From: Prionace glauca
Taxonomy: Eukaryota > Chordata > Chondrichthyes > Carcharhiniformes > Carcharhinidae
Reading direction: 5' to 3'
Assembly (NCBI GenBank): GCA_037974335.1
Contig: CM075760.1
Span: forward strand, 31,843,942 to 31,907,941
DNA length: 64,000 nucleotides
A program made the translations under genes and the position numbers. This document shows, in pieces, positions 1 to 10,140 of this stretch; positions within the stretch are counted from its first letter, which is position 1, and each line of letters opens with the position of its first letter. The notes under the pieces are model-generated. The model did no database searches and was not told the origin of the DNA. It worked only from the letters and a program-made list of their open reading frames with translations.

Positions 1-1010
1 TTTCAGCGTGAACGTGTGAGAACATGCATTTGTTTGAGTGTGTGTATCTATTTGTGTATGTTTTGGATCTGCATAAATGTTATCTGTCCGTATTGTGTGT
101 ATGCATGTACGTGTTTGTGTTTGTGTCCGTGTTCCTAGTCCGTATGTTTAGGTAAGTGTGTACTTGTGTGTTTGTGTGTGTTTCTGCGGGCGTTTGTACA
201 TATTTGATAATTTGTGTGCATGTTTTGTTTTGTGCCTTCTTGTACAAGTCCGTGCCTGTGTGTGCAGGTGTGGGTGTATGCCCCCTTGTGCATGCATGTG
301 TGCGTGTATATGTGTGTGCGTGTGTGTGTGTGTGTGCGTGTGTGTGCATGGTGCGTATGGGACAGAGAGAGAACGAGAGAGAAAGAGAGAGTATTTGTGT
401 ATGCACGCATTTTTGTTTGTATATGTATAGTCCATTAGTGTATTCGAGGGAGCGTGCTTGTTTGAGTTCGTTTGTGCGTATATTGTGTGTTCTTCTGATC
501 CGTGTATGTGCATTTGTATTTATGAATGTATCTGTGTTTTTGTTGTGTATGTATTTGTGCGTATTGTGTATTTGTGAGATTCTGTGTCTGTATTTGAATG
601 TGCCTGTCTATATTTCTGTGTGTGGGACTATGTGTATGCGTTTGTGTGTTATATTAACATTCTGTATTCGTGTGCATATGTATGAGTATGTGTATTTGTG
701 CAATTGTGTCCACGTTTCTGTGTGTGCGTGTGTGTGTGTATGTATGTGAGTGTGTAGTGTGTCTGTATGTGTGAATGTGTGTGTGTATGTGTGTGTGAGT
801 GTGTGAGTGTGTGTATGTGTGTATGAGTGTGTAGTGTGTTTATGTATGTGTGTGTGTGTGAGTGTGTAGTGTGTGTAGTGTGTGTAGTGTGTGTATGTGT
901 GTGTGAGTGTGTGTATGTGTGTGTGAGTGTGTGTGTGAGTGTGTGTGTGAGTGTGGGTGTGGACGCCTATGTATGTATGTATAATTGTGACAGTTTTGGG
1001 CAGCATTATC
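1..1010. repeat. TG/CA-rich simple-repeat block
   Basis: Almost pure alternating T/G-rich sequence (TGTGTG, GTGAGTGTG, TGTATGTG) with a short GAGAGA island near 365-395. The long open frames on both strands translate to Cys/Val- or His/Thr-rich low-complexity strings and are products of the repeat, not genes. It lies downstream of the IgM constant region on the IgH sense strand. Confidence 0.95.
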
Positions 1011-2050
1011 AGTGTGTGTATTTTTTTAACTGTTGCTCCAAGTTTCACCGACCATAGTGAAGTGAATATGATCTAGACAACCCGAATAATGGAACATATT
1101 TTCAATGCTTTGCTGGAGAAATGTATTTTATGTGAGGGGCACGGTGATATCAGGAGAGAGAATGAAATAATTCATTGATGTATCTCAGAGAGCTCAGGGA
1201 CAGAACAGTTAAAACCCGGGGAGGAATCTATGACTTGTTTAAATTTGTATTCTGGGAAATCAATGCCAGCACATGGTTAACAGGAACAAGAGTGTTGAGA
1301 CATTTTAAATTATGTTGCATTGGTTTATATATATATTTCAATGATTAAGATAATGGTACTTCAAAATCTGTAGCAAGTAAACCGGAAACTAATTTGTACT
1401 GTTGGCAACTGGGTCCTTATAGTAGAGAAATGTTCCCTTCCAAACACAGGAGAGGGAGGAGAGTGAGCTCAGAGTTTCCCTCTCCCTACCCAGTGATACA
1501 ATGTCACTGATGGTGCTAACCACTGAGGAAGTACACGTGAGTGGATTAAATAATGACATTCCTCCTCTTTTCATTGAGGAAGTTTTGGGACATGGATTAA
1601 CTACTGCTCCTCCCCTCTCTTTGCTGGGTTAGTGGGAATCCAGGATGTTAACAACTTCACTCTCCCTCAATCCGATGGGGGGAATATTTCTCCATGTTTT
1701 TTGTGTGTGACCCTCACTTCAGTTCCCAGTGGGTGCGGTGCAGTAGCTTAAAGAGGTGGTCAATGAGAGAAACAGGGCCCAGTGATCTAAATGTTGTGTT
1801 TGTGTGTCAGACATGTTAAAAATGTCGGAGTGTTTTCCCCTCAGCGGGAGGAAAGTCAGTGAAGATATTTTGCAGAATCCTGTAATGAATGTGCTCTACT
1901 CTATCCCTGACCCAGTGTCTATCTCCGCTGGGAGCACTGGTTCAACAATGTTGGGTCCGAGACATGAAAATATCTGACTCAAAATCAAAGATATGGAAGT
2001 AAAACTGAAAAACAACCAATTAAACAATTGGGTATTTCATTGATTGTTAG
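1011..2050. other. 3' flank of Cmu, no gene recognised
   Basis: Non-repetitive sequence downstream of CH4 on the IgH strand. This is where membrane exons (TM1/TM2) of an IgM gene could lie. I looked on the minus strand for a hydrophobic stretch followed by a short basic tail and did not recognise one. The 61-codon frame at 1389-1574 on the minus strand has no Ig character. Confidence 0.5.
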
Positions 2051-2061
2051 AGGAAAATGTT

Positions 2062-2076
2062 TTTATTCTTTTTATT
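2062..2076 (-). terminator. Polyadenylation signals of secreted IgM
   Basis: Two AATAAA hexamers on the minus strand (TTTATT on the plus strand at 2062-2067 and 2071-2076) lie about 30-40 bp past the CH4/secretory stop codon. The position suits the secreted mu transcript. Function is inferred from motif and position only. Confidence 0.7.
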
Positions 2077-2103
2077 GTAGTTTTTAATGTAACCGAGTGA
2101 TTC

Positions 2104-2495
2104 TCATTGACATGAATTAACCGTGTCCATCAGTGCAAGGGAAATGTTCACAAAACTGGGTTTACCGCTGGATTTGTCAACTGTTCTGTTGATGATCTTC
2201 AAGGGGATGGCTTCATGTCCCACCACACAGGAGTAAGAAGCGCCGCTGGACCATTCCTCTGCTGCAATGGATAACAGGCTGTACATGAAGAAGGAGCTAT
2301 CGCCGTTCTCCGCCACCACCTCGGTGTTCCTATAGTTCCCGGGATTCACCGGCTTGTCGTTGACGGTCCACTTGACGAAGATCTCTCGGGGGGAGAAACC
2401 TCTCACTAAGCAGCTGAGGGAGACGAAACTCTGAGCGGAGACGTCTTCTGCCGAGGGCAGGAGGACAGAGACGACCGGTTCCCGCGGATTTGGAT
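2104..2495 (-). CDS. IgM heavy chain CH4 exon with secretory tailpiece
   Basis: Last constant exon of the cluster. It is preceded by a polypyrimidine/TTTCTGCAG acceptor and begins in phase 1 (the G carried from CH3 plus AT gives Asp). It reads [15 protein letters not shown]..., then the domain's first Cys in SLSCLVRGF, the Trp in FVKWT, and the second Cys in [12 protein letters not shown]. An N-glycosylation sequon NRT follows, then a secretory tail with NIS sequon ending in NSCQ and a TGA stop. The penultimate Cys is the conserved residue that links IgM polymers and J chain. The exon encodes 130 residues with no break. It splices from CH3 across a 1.2-kb intron. Two AATAAA signals follow. 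Tail plus four domains identify the isotype as IgM rather than IgW or IgNAR. Confidence 0.95.
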
Positions 2496-2963
2496 CTGCA
2501 GAAAATATACAATAAATGTCAATAAACTGGAGAATTCTGGAGACAATGAAACCACAGGTTAAATCTCAGGAAAATGTGCTTCGCTTCTGATTTTAACTCT
2601 TCCCATTTTTGATTTGCAGCTTGGAGGGGAGGTGAACACAATTCTTTTCTCAAATAACTCAGGAGGGGGCGGAGTGGAAAGATTCAGAAAGTTTACAGCA
2701 CAGAATCAGGCCATTCGGCCCAACTGATCTACTTTCCTTTTTGGTTTTCTGGTTTTTGATGCTCCACATCAGGCTCCTCCCTTCTTCTTCAATCTAAACC
2801 CAATAACATCGCCTTCAGTTCACTTTTCATTCATCAACACATCAAACTCCCCAGAAAAATATCAATCGGCCCAGAGTCGTTTAGTTCAGGGGAGAACATT
2901 AATGCACTGAATACTAACTATTGAGTAGTACACTTTCACTGGAGATAGACACAGTGATGCATT

Positions 2964-3695
2964 TACATAGAAACATAGAACAGTACAGCACAGTACAGGC
3001 CCTTTGGCCCTCAATGTTGTGCCGAGCTATGTCCGAACCCAAGATCAAGCTCTCCCACTCCCTATCATTCTGGTGTGCTCCATGTATCTATCCAATAACC
3101 GCTTGAAAGTTCCTAATGTGTCTGACTCCACTATCACAGCAGGCAGTGCATTCCACACCGTAACCACACTCTGAGTAAAGAATCTACCTCGGACATCCCT
3201 CCTGTATCTCCCACCATGAACCTTATAGTAATGCCCCCCTAGTAACCCGAGGAAATAGTCTCTGAACATCCACTCTATCAATCCCCCTCACCATCTTATA
3301 AACCTCTATTTAGTCGTCTTTTATCCTCCTCTGTTCGAAAGAGGAAAGCCCCAGCTCCCTCAACCTTTCCTCATAAGACCTGCCCTCCAAACCAGGCAGC
3401 ATCCTGCTAAATCTCCTCTGCACTCCCTCCAATGCTTCCACATCCTCCTTATAGTGAGGTGATTAGAACTGCACACAATATTCCAAATGTGGTCTCACCA
3501 AGGCTCTGTGCAATTGCAGTATAACCCCACGGCTCTTAAACTCTAACCCCCTGTTAATAAACACTAACACACTTTAAGCCTTCTTCACGGCTCTATCCAC
3601 TTTAGTGGCAATCTTCAGAGATCTGTGGATATGAACCCCGGGATCTCCCTGTTCCTCCACATTGCTCAGAACCCTGCTGTTGACCCTATATTTAT
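2964..3695 (-). mobile_element. CR1-clade LINE 3' fragment in the CH3-CH4 intron
   Basis: A 5'-truncated LINE on the same strand as the Ig gene. The minus strand contains the C-terminal region typical of CR1 ORF2: versions of LVRPHLEYC, ERVQRRF, YEERLRELGLFS, RGDLIEVYKM and FFTQ.VV..WN.LP, interrupted by stops and shifts. Its 3' end lies near 2964 (ACATAGAAACATAGAACAG on the plus strand). The plus-strand piece at 63290-64000 is the same subfamily. It is old and non-coding, and fills most of the intron. Confidence 0.85.
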
Positions 3696-3716
3696 TGCTT
3701 CAATCTCTCAGCTCAC

Positions 3717-4025
3717 CTGTTTCCTTGTGGATAGATGTTCTTAGAGGAGTCGGCAGATCCTGATGGCTCACCACGCACTCAAACACAGCCGCACTCAGCC
3801 AGGCTTGTGTGGAGATGCTTAATTTGCTGATCACGCTGTCACGATCCGCTCCGGGCTTTTCGGCAATCTCTGATTTCAAATACTTCCTGTCTCGGATCCA
3901 GGACACGTTAACTCCATCAGGAGCATGAGAAATGATGCAGGTTAAGGTCACGGTCGCCTCCAGTAAGACCTGTTCTATTGGTGGTGGCTGTATCTTCACT
4001 GTGGTATCAAGGCACAGGGGAGGAT
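3717..4025 (-). CDS. IgM heavy chain CH3 exon
   Basis: 309-bp exon, phase 1 at both ends: acceptor ...CACAG before ATCCTCCC, donor ACAG|GTGAGC. It encodes an Ig C1-type domain of 102 whole codons. Landmarks are the hinge-side DPPLCLDTT (a Cys that could form an inter-chain bond), first domain Cys in LTCIISH, Trp in VSWIRD within an NVS sequon, second Cys in [11 protein letters not shown], and the run [11 protein letters not shown] typical of shark mu chains. It is uninterrupted and sits between CH2 (917-bp intron) and CH4 (1.2-kb intron). Confidence 0.95.
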
Positions 4026-4467
4026 CTGTGAATGAGAAATGAAAATGAGCCCTAGTTCCCCTTCAGAAGCAGGACAGCAGTCTTCAGCCTGAAGGAGACA
4101 AAGTCGCCTTCAATATATCAATCTCTAACTCTCGCCTTTCACCTTCCATGGCGAATGGGAAGCCAGCTTGCTGTATGGAATTATTCCCTGTATTAAATAT
4201 TGGAGCAGCGGTAACATTTCCATGAATCAGAATTGGAGAATTCCCAAACAAACACACCATCCTGATCTCAGGGAAAAAGTACTGGCCGTTGGTTTATAAA
4301 TAGGGTGGATGCACTTTCTAATATTTTACCCCTGTGCTATGACCTATGAAACATTCTCACACCTACTGTCTCTCCGAAGTTTACCAGCTGTCTCAGGAAC
4401 AAGCTGACATCAAGGCCACCTCACTCACTATATTGCTTCAAACCGAAAGGGGGCACTCTTTTAAGGG

Positions 4468-4765
4468 GAGGCAGTGGCATATGGTGTTGTCAATGGACTT
4501 ATAACCTAGGGCAAGACTCTGGGGACACAGATTCGAATCCCATCATTGCAAATGTGAAATTTGAATTTTGTAAAAATCTATAATTTAAAGTTGAAATGGT
4601 TCTCATGAAGCGATTGCTGTAAAACCCCTCCTAGTTCACAAATGTTCCTTACCAAAATCAACCTGCTGTCTTTATCTGGCCTGGCATGCATGTGACTCCA
4701 AATTCACAGCAACGTGAGTGACACTTCAGTGCCCTCAGGTTTGGGAAATAAATGCACATCTCAGG
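4468..4765 (+). mobile_element. tRNA-derived SINE, second family, in the CH2-CH3 intron
   Basis: Plus-strand SINE, antisense to the Ig gene. Its head resembles a tRNA-like unit (GGCAGTGGCATATGGTGTTG, then a GGTTCGAATC-like B box in GATTCGAATCCCATC). The body reads ...CCTTACC..., CTGGCATGCATGTGACTCCA and ends ...GGGAAATAAATGCA. The same family recurs at 28020-28290 (+) and, reversed, at 21115-21240, 55815-55975 and 57665-58015. Confidence 0.7.
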
Positions 4766-4941
4766 AAGGGATAACAAAAAATTGTTTTTCTGATGAAATT
4801 CTGAATGAGATATTGTCCTAATGCAGCAAACTACAGGACAATAACTCACAAGTTGTTCAATGCTTTGTACCAACTTTAATAGATCCCTAATTCTGATTAA
4901 CATCAGAATGATAAGTGTTGTCCTGTGTTTGAGTATCTTAC

Positions 4942-5256
4942 CCTGAGATGCGCTGATGTTCAGACTCTGAATGTGTCCTTGATGAGTGACCTGGCAGGTA
5001 TAGACCGCTTTGCTGAACCATTCCCCAGCGGAGACTGTCAGCCGACTGCTGGCCGAGAAGTTCCCGTTCAATCGACAGGGGGGAGAGGTGACAATTCCTG
5101 AATGCGTGGGTTCCCCATTCTTCAGCCAACTCACTTCCATTGACCCTGGCTGGAAATCGATGATTGAACAGACGATGATTGCGAATTTCCTGTGTGAGAT
5201 TTCTTCACTGGAACTCACGGTGAGGATAAGAGTTGGATGGATCACATGCTGAGGGC
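4942..5256 (-). CDS. IgM heavy chain CH2 exon
   Basis: 315-bp exon, phase 1 at both ends (acceptor CCCTGAAG before GCCCTCAG; donor CAGG|GTAAGA). Joined to CH1 it completes a Cys codon (T+GC), giving ...IEIPC-PQHVIHP. It holds first domain Cys in IIVCSIIDF, Trp in VSWLKNG and second Cys in YTCQVTHQG. It also has an extra Cys in SPPCRLNG and sequons NFS and NIS. The frame is open throughout. The open frame runs past the donor into the intron, so the exon end is set by the consensus donor, not by a stop. A downstream alternative acceptor (CCTCAG) exists but breaks the phase. Confidence 0.94.
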
Positions 5257-5304
5257 CTTCAGGGAAAAAAACAGATCAGTCATTTCCTGCAGAAGATGTG
5301 GATC

Positions 5305-5528
5305 AATTAAACTTTTGTCAACTGAGGGTAGTAAGGGCTTGGAAAGCCCTGTCTGCAGCATTGTGGACTCGCCAACTTTAAGGGCGTTCAAATGGTCAGT
5401 GGATAGTCATATGGATAATATTGGAATAGTTTAGGTTAGAGGGTCATGAGATTGGTTCCACTGGTCGGCGCAACATCGAGAGCCGAATGGCCTGTACTGC
5501 GCTGTAATGTTCTATGTTCTATGTTCTA
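5305..5528 (+). mobile_element. LINE 3'-end fragment in the CH1-CH2 intron
   Basis: Antisense to the Ig gene. It carries a decayed LINE 3' end: ...GTGGACTCGCCAACTTTAAG..., GGCGCAACATCGAGAGCCGA and GGCCTGTACTGCGCTGTAAT, ending in tandem GTTCTAT units. This is a common shark LINE 3' terminus, assigned to the CR1 group from memory of the family. Confidence 0.75.
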
Positions 5529-5664
5529 ACTCATTTGCAGTCAATAGACACTAACTGGACCAATCCAGAGAGCCGAATGATGCACATCTATTTAACTGAG
5601 TTATAACCAAGGCCCTACATGTTAACCACAGTGTTTCTGTTTCACACAAGCTCCAAACACTTAC

Positions 5665-5958
5665 ATGGTATTTCAATGCTCTTGGCTGTGTTGATGTGTC
5701 GAACCTCACAGTCAATTCTGGGACAATCTCCCGCTGAGTCGCTGATGGTTAACTGGCTGCTCAGGGTGTAGGTTCCTTTCGTGTTTCTCACTGATGGGTA
5801 AGTCTTACTCAGGACCGTTTGCCCATTTTTCTTCCAGGTCAGTTTGGAAACATCTGGAGAGTAATCCATCGCCAAACATCCGAAGGTGATGGAGCCGTCG
5901 GAGTTCTGTTGCTGACAGGGGGAGACCAGGCCATACAGAGTGGGCGCAGACGGTGTCG
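5665..5958 (-). CDS. IgM heavy chain CH1 exon
   Basis: 294-bp exon, phase 1 at both ends (acceptor TTCCCAG before CGACACCG; donor CCAT|GTAAGT). J ends in G, so the J-C junction codon is GCG (Ala), giving VTVTTA-TPSAPTLYGLVSPC. The early Cys in SPC is in the position used for the light-chain bond. Domain landmarks are FGCLAMDYSPD, LTWKKNG and IDCEVRH, ending IEIPC across the junction. At 97 whole codons it is a little short, and it carries an additional Cys (AGDCP) five residues before the second core Cys. It lies 10.8 kb downstream of J. No frameshift or stop. Confidence 0.95.
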
Positions 5959-6044
5959 CTGGGAAAGAATAGCCAATTGAACAAGTTAGACTCTTGCGTT
6001 TATTAAGTCAACAAACATATTGTTACAAATAGGTTTCTATATTA

Positions 6045-6190
6045 GATATAGGTCTTGGTGTTAAAGGGATGAAGGGACATGGGTCGTAGGTGTGATCAGG
6101 ATAGTGATGAGCTCTGACCAAAGTGAATGGCGGAGTAGGCTCCAAGGGCCGAATGGCCAACTTCAGCTTCTATTTTCTATGTTTCTATCT
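6045..6190 (+). mobile_element. LINE 3'-tail fragment
   Basis: Short degenerate LINE 3' end just upstream of CH1 on the IgH strand and antisense to it. It reads ...GGGACATGGGTCGTAGGTG..., GGCGGAGTAGGCTCCAAGGG, CCGAATGGCC and ends TTCTATTTTCTATGTTTCTAT. It is a CR1-group tail like those at 20617 and 54178. Confidence 0.65.
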
Positions 6191-6534
6191 CAAACATTGA
6201 TTAGAATTATGAACTTATCCCTATTTTTTCCCGATTAATTCTTTTATCCGCCTTTGAGATGATGTTACTTCTATCATTTGAGAATTGTCACCTCTGTAGA
6301 AACTCATATCGCTGTCTCCACTTCTATCAAATTAGGAAGAAAAAAACACATTCTGTTAGTCTCACAATGACATGTCATTCATTGGATTAACAGAGAAGAG
6401 GAAAAATTTTCTCCATTATTGCAGCAACTATTTATTTCTCAACAACAGCAGTGTGTGATGAACCGCTGTTTATTTCTCAAACAACAACACTTTGTGATGA
6501 AGAAATTCTCCCTTCATTCAGACTATCCACTCAC

Positions 6535-6650
6535 CTGATGAGGGAGCTCCAACAGCTTGTGATTCCAAATAAACCTGTTGGACTTTAAACTGGTGTTGTG
6601 AGAATCCTTACTGTGCCCACACCAACCTCGCTCCGGCATCTCCACACTAG
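6535..6650. repeat. Interspersed repeat end (CTTGTGATTCCAAATAAACC family)
   Basis: Matches a dispersed shark repeat known for GCTTGTGATTCCAAATAAAC, CTGTTGGACTTTAAACTGG, TGTTGTGAGAATCCTTACTG and GCCGGCATCTCCACA-like words. A piece of the same family lies inverted at about 23937-24000. Class not determined. Confidence 0.6.
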
Positions 6651-6984
6651 TTTTGGAAATTGCCTGGGTTCAAACTGATTGGTGCCCCTTCCTCTCTCCA
6701 ACTCACTGTCTCTCAATCCACAAAACGGAGATTAGTGACTTTGCTTCAAAAATACCTCCGGAATGAATACTTACTGAATGATCAGGAAACTCTAAATGTG
6801 ATTATAAATTCAAATAAATCCAACACTGACTCATTGAAGGATCATACATTAATACCAAGAGTTTCCCATTTGGGCCCTGAAGTCTCCTCCATCATTCACT
6901 GAGATTACAGATAAGCCGAATGTGGTGCTAGGTCTATTCTGAACCTCCTCACTCTGCCCATCCATCACCCGCTCTCTACCCATT

Positions 6985-7735
6985 TCCCCAGCTCTTTGCC
7001 CTTTCCCCTGGGTCTCTGCCTTTCACGGTGGCTCTTTTCCCCTTTTATCCAGCTCTCTGTATTTCCACCTGGTTCTCTACACTTTCCTCCAGCTCTGTGC
7101 CCTCTCCCCCGGCTCTCTGTTCTTTCCCTCAGCTCCCTAAGCTGCCCCTCAGCTCTCTGCCCTCTGTCCCTGCTCCCTACCCTCTTTCTCCTTTCCCCCA
7201 GCTCTCTGACCTTTCCCCCTGATTCTCCTGTCCTTTCCCCTGGGCTCTCTGCCCTGTCCCTTGGCTCTCTGCCCTTTCTCCTGCCTCCCTGCCCTTTTTC
7301 GTGCCTCCCCGCACTTTTTCCTTGTTCTCTCCCCTTTCCCTCGTCTTTCTCCCCTTTCCCCCATCTCTCTGCCCTTCCTTTCGGCTCTCTCCCCTTTCAC
7401 TGGTCTCTCTGCCCTTTCCCCTTGCTCCCTGCCCTTTCCCCTCTCTCTGTTCTCTTTTCCACGGCTTTCCGCTCTGTTCCCCGGCTATGTGCCCTTTCTC
7501 CGGCTCTCGGCCCTTCCCCCAGCTCTCTGCTGTTTCCCCTGGCTCTCTGCCCTCCCCCCACCCCGGCTATCTGCCATTTCCCTCGCCTCCTGTTCTCCCC
7601 TGACTCTTTGCCATTGTCCCTGTCCCCGAGCCCCCAGCGATTCCCTCCAGCTCTCTGCACTCCCAGGGCAGCTCCCACCTTTGAACACCAAACTGCCGCT
7701 TGAGATCTTTCTTCTCTCTCGTTGCAGACCCTCAC
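6985..7735. repeat. Switch-like C/T-rich (G/A-rich on IgH strand) tandem repeat
   Basis: About 750 bp built from a loose 20-22-bp unit close to GCTCTCTGCCCTTTCCCCC. On the minus strand, the IgH coding (non-template) strand, this is strongly G/A-rich, with runs such as GGGGGAAAGGGCAGAGAGC. About nine AGCT tetramers occur. It lies in the J-C intron about 1 kb upstream of CH1. G-richness on the non-template strand, AGCT AID hotspots and the J-C position are features of tetrapod switch regions. A switch role here is inference. The long open frames in it are repeat products. Confidence 0.9.
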
Positions 7736-7740
7736 CACAC

Positions 7741-10140
7741 AGATTCAGTGAGTGTGAGTGAGAGAATGTGAGTGTGTGAGGGTGAGTGATTAAATGAGTG
7801 AGAGTGGATGAGTGATGGTGTATGTGTGACGGAACGTGAGTGGGTGAAGTTCTTTGAGTGATGATGAGTGATTGATGGTGAATAAGTGTGGGTGAGGGTG
7901 AGAGAGCGTGAGTAAATGAGGGTGTGTGAGAGAGGGTAGGTGAGTGGAGGAGGCTGAATGTGAGTGAAGGTGGTTGGATGAGTGTAGGTAAGCAAGATTG
8001 AAAGTATGAGGGAGAGTGAGTGAAGATGTGTGAAGGTTAGTGGAGGTGGGTGAGTGAAAGTGAGTGAGATTGAGTGAATGAGGGTGAGGGAGTGAATGTA
8101 ACTGAGTAAGTGAGGGGTGAGAGTGAGTGAATCAGGGTCTGTTACTGAGGGTGGTGTGTGAGGGAGAATGTGGATGGGTGGGAGAGTGAGGGTGAGTGAG
8201 TGAAGGTGTTTGATGAGGACGAGTGATTGAGGATTTGTGAGTTAGGGTGCGTGATGTTGAGTGATGATGAGGATGTGAGGGTGTGTGAGTGAATGTAAGT
8301 GCGTGAGTCTGAGTGAGTTTGAATGGGTGAGATGGCGCAAGTGAGAGAGACAGAGAGAGGGTCATTGAGCTTGAGTTTGTGGGGGTGAGTCAGGTTGATT
8401 GAGAGTGGGTAGGTGACTGAGGGAGTGCGAGTGAGAGGGAGTGAGACTGGATGAGTGAGGGGGGATAAGTGTGAGAGAATGGGGTGAGTGAGTGAGGGTG
8501 AGTGAGACTGAGTGAGACTGGGTGAGTGAGGGTGGATTAGTGGGATGAGTGAGTGAGACTGGGTGAGTGAAGGTGGATTAGTAGGATGAGTGAATGACGG
8601 TGAGTATGAATGTTGGTGACTGACTGAGGGTCTAACACAGTGAGTGAGGTTTAGTGAGTGAGGTTGAGTGAGTGATGGTGTATGAGTGTGGGTGGCTGAG
8701 TGACAGTGAGTTAATGAGGGCGCGTGAGGGTGAGTGCGTGTGAGTGAGTGAGTGAATGTGGGTGCGTGACTGAGGGTGTGAGAGTGAGTGAATCAGTCAG
8801 GGTGTGAGAGTGAGTGAGGCAGGGTGTGTGATTGAGGTTGAACGAGTGAGGTTGAATGAGTGTTTGTGGGTGAGTGAGGATGGATGAGAGTGAGTGAGTG
8901 AATATGAGTGAGTGATTGTGAGTGAGTGAGTGTGTGAGGGTGTGAGGATGAGTGAGTCAGGGCGTGTGTTTGAGTGAACGAGTGAGGTTGAATGAGGGTG
9001 CCTTGTGTGAGTGTGAATGGCGATGGATGAGAGTGAGTAAGTGAATATGAGCGAGTGATTATGAGTGAGTGAGTGTGTGAGGGTGAGTGACTCAGGGTGA
9101 ATCAGGATCAGTGAGTTTCTGAGTTTGAGTGCATGAGTTTGAGTGCTTGAGGTTGAGTGCATGAGGTTGAGTGCATGAGGTTGAGTGCATGAGGATGAGT
9201 GCGTGAGGGCGAGTGCATGAGAGCGAGTGTGTGTGAGGGCGAGTGTGTGAGGGGGAGTGCTTGAGGGCGAGTGCGTGAGGGTGGATGAGTGAGCAAGGGT
9301 GAGTGAATGAGGGCGAGTGAGTAAGCGTAAATGAGAATGAGTGACTGTCGGTGTGTGATTGTGGTTGAGTGAGTGAGGGTGAGTGAATGAGGGTGAGTGA
9401 GTGAGAGTGCGTCAGTGAGGGAAGGTTGGTAACTGAGGGTGAGTGAGTGAAGTTCTTTGAGTGAAGATGAGAGATTGAGGGTGAGTGAATGAGGTTGAGT
9501 GAATCAGAGTGTGTCAGTGAGGGAAGGTGGGTAAGTGAGGGTGAGTGAGTGAAGTTATTTGAGTGAGGATGAGAGATTGAGGGTGAGTGAGTGAAGTTAT
9601 TTGAGTGAGGATGAGAGATGGAGGGTGAGTGAGTGAGTGAGGGTGAGGGTGAGAGAATCAGTGAGCCACCTCCTCCTCTCCCTCTCCATCGATCTTTTCC
9701 CGATTCTCTACATATGAGGGTGAGCGAGTGAGAGAGTGTGTGTCAGTGAGGGAAGGTGATTAAGTGAGGGTGAGTGAGTGAAGTTCTTTGAGTGAGGATG
9801 AGAGATTGAGGGTGAGTGAATGAGGGTGAGTGAGTGAGAGTGTGTCAGTCAGGGAAGGTGGGTAAGTGAGGGTGAGTGAGTGAAGTTATTTAAGTGAGGA
9901 GGAGAGATTGAGGGTGAGTGAGTGAGTGAGGGTGAGGGTGAGAGAGTCAGTGAGCCACCTCCTCCTCTCCCTCTCCATCGATCTTTTCCCGATTCTCTAC
10001 ATATGAGGGTGAGTGAGTGAGAGAGTGTGTGTCAGTGAGGGAAGGTGATTAAGTGAGGGTGAGTGAGTGAAGTTATTTGAGTGAGGAGGAGAGATTGAGG
10101 GTGAGTGAGTCAGTGTGGGTGAGGGTGAGAGAGTCAGTGA
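7741..10140. repeat. GTGAGTGA minisatellite with higher-order repeats
   Basis: 2.4 kb of GTGAGTGAGGGTGAGTGA-type repeat on the plus strand, so C/A/T-rich (CTCACTCAC) on the IgH sense strand, opposite in skew to the neighbouring 6985-7735 block. From about 9400 the array has a higher-order structure: a unique insert beginning GCCACCTCCTCCTCTCCCTC recurs at about 9665 and 9955 (period about 290 bp) and again, non-repeated, at about 10141. It fills the middle of the J-C intron. Confidence 0.95.

Noticed and set aside
80-1057. Many 60-200-codon open frames on both strands
   Set aside because: They lie in TG/CA simple repeats and encode only Cys/Val- or His/Thr-rich strings.
1389-1574. Possible IgM membrane exon
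   Set aside because: No hydrophobic stretch of membrane length, no splice-consistent frame and no basic cytoplasmic tail.
4658-4941. Extension of the CH2 open frame beyond the exon
   Set aside because: A consensus donor (GGTAAGA) and the phase match to CH3 end the exon at 4942; the rest is intron and SINE.
6996-7761. Pro/Ser/Leu-rich open frames up to 235 codons
   Set aside because: They are translations of the CTCTCTGCCCTTTCCCC repeat and occur in several frames at once, as expected for a repeat.
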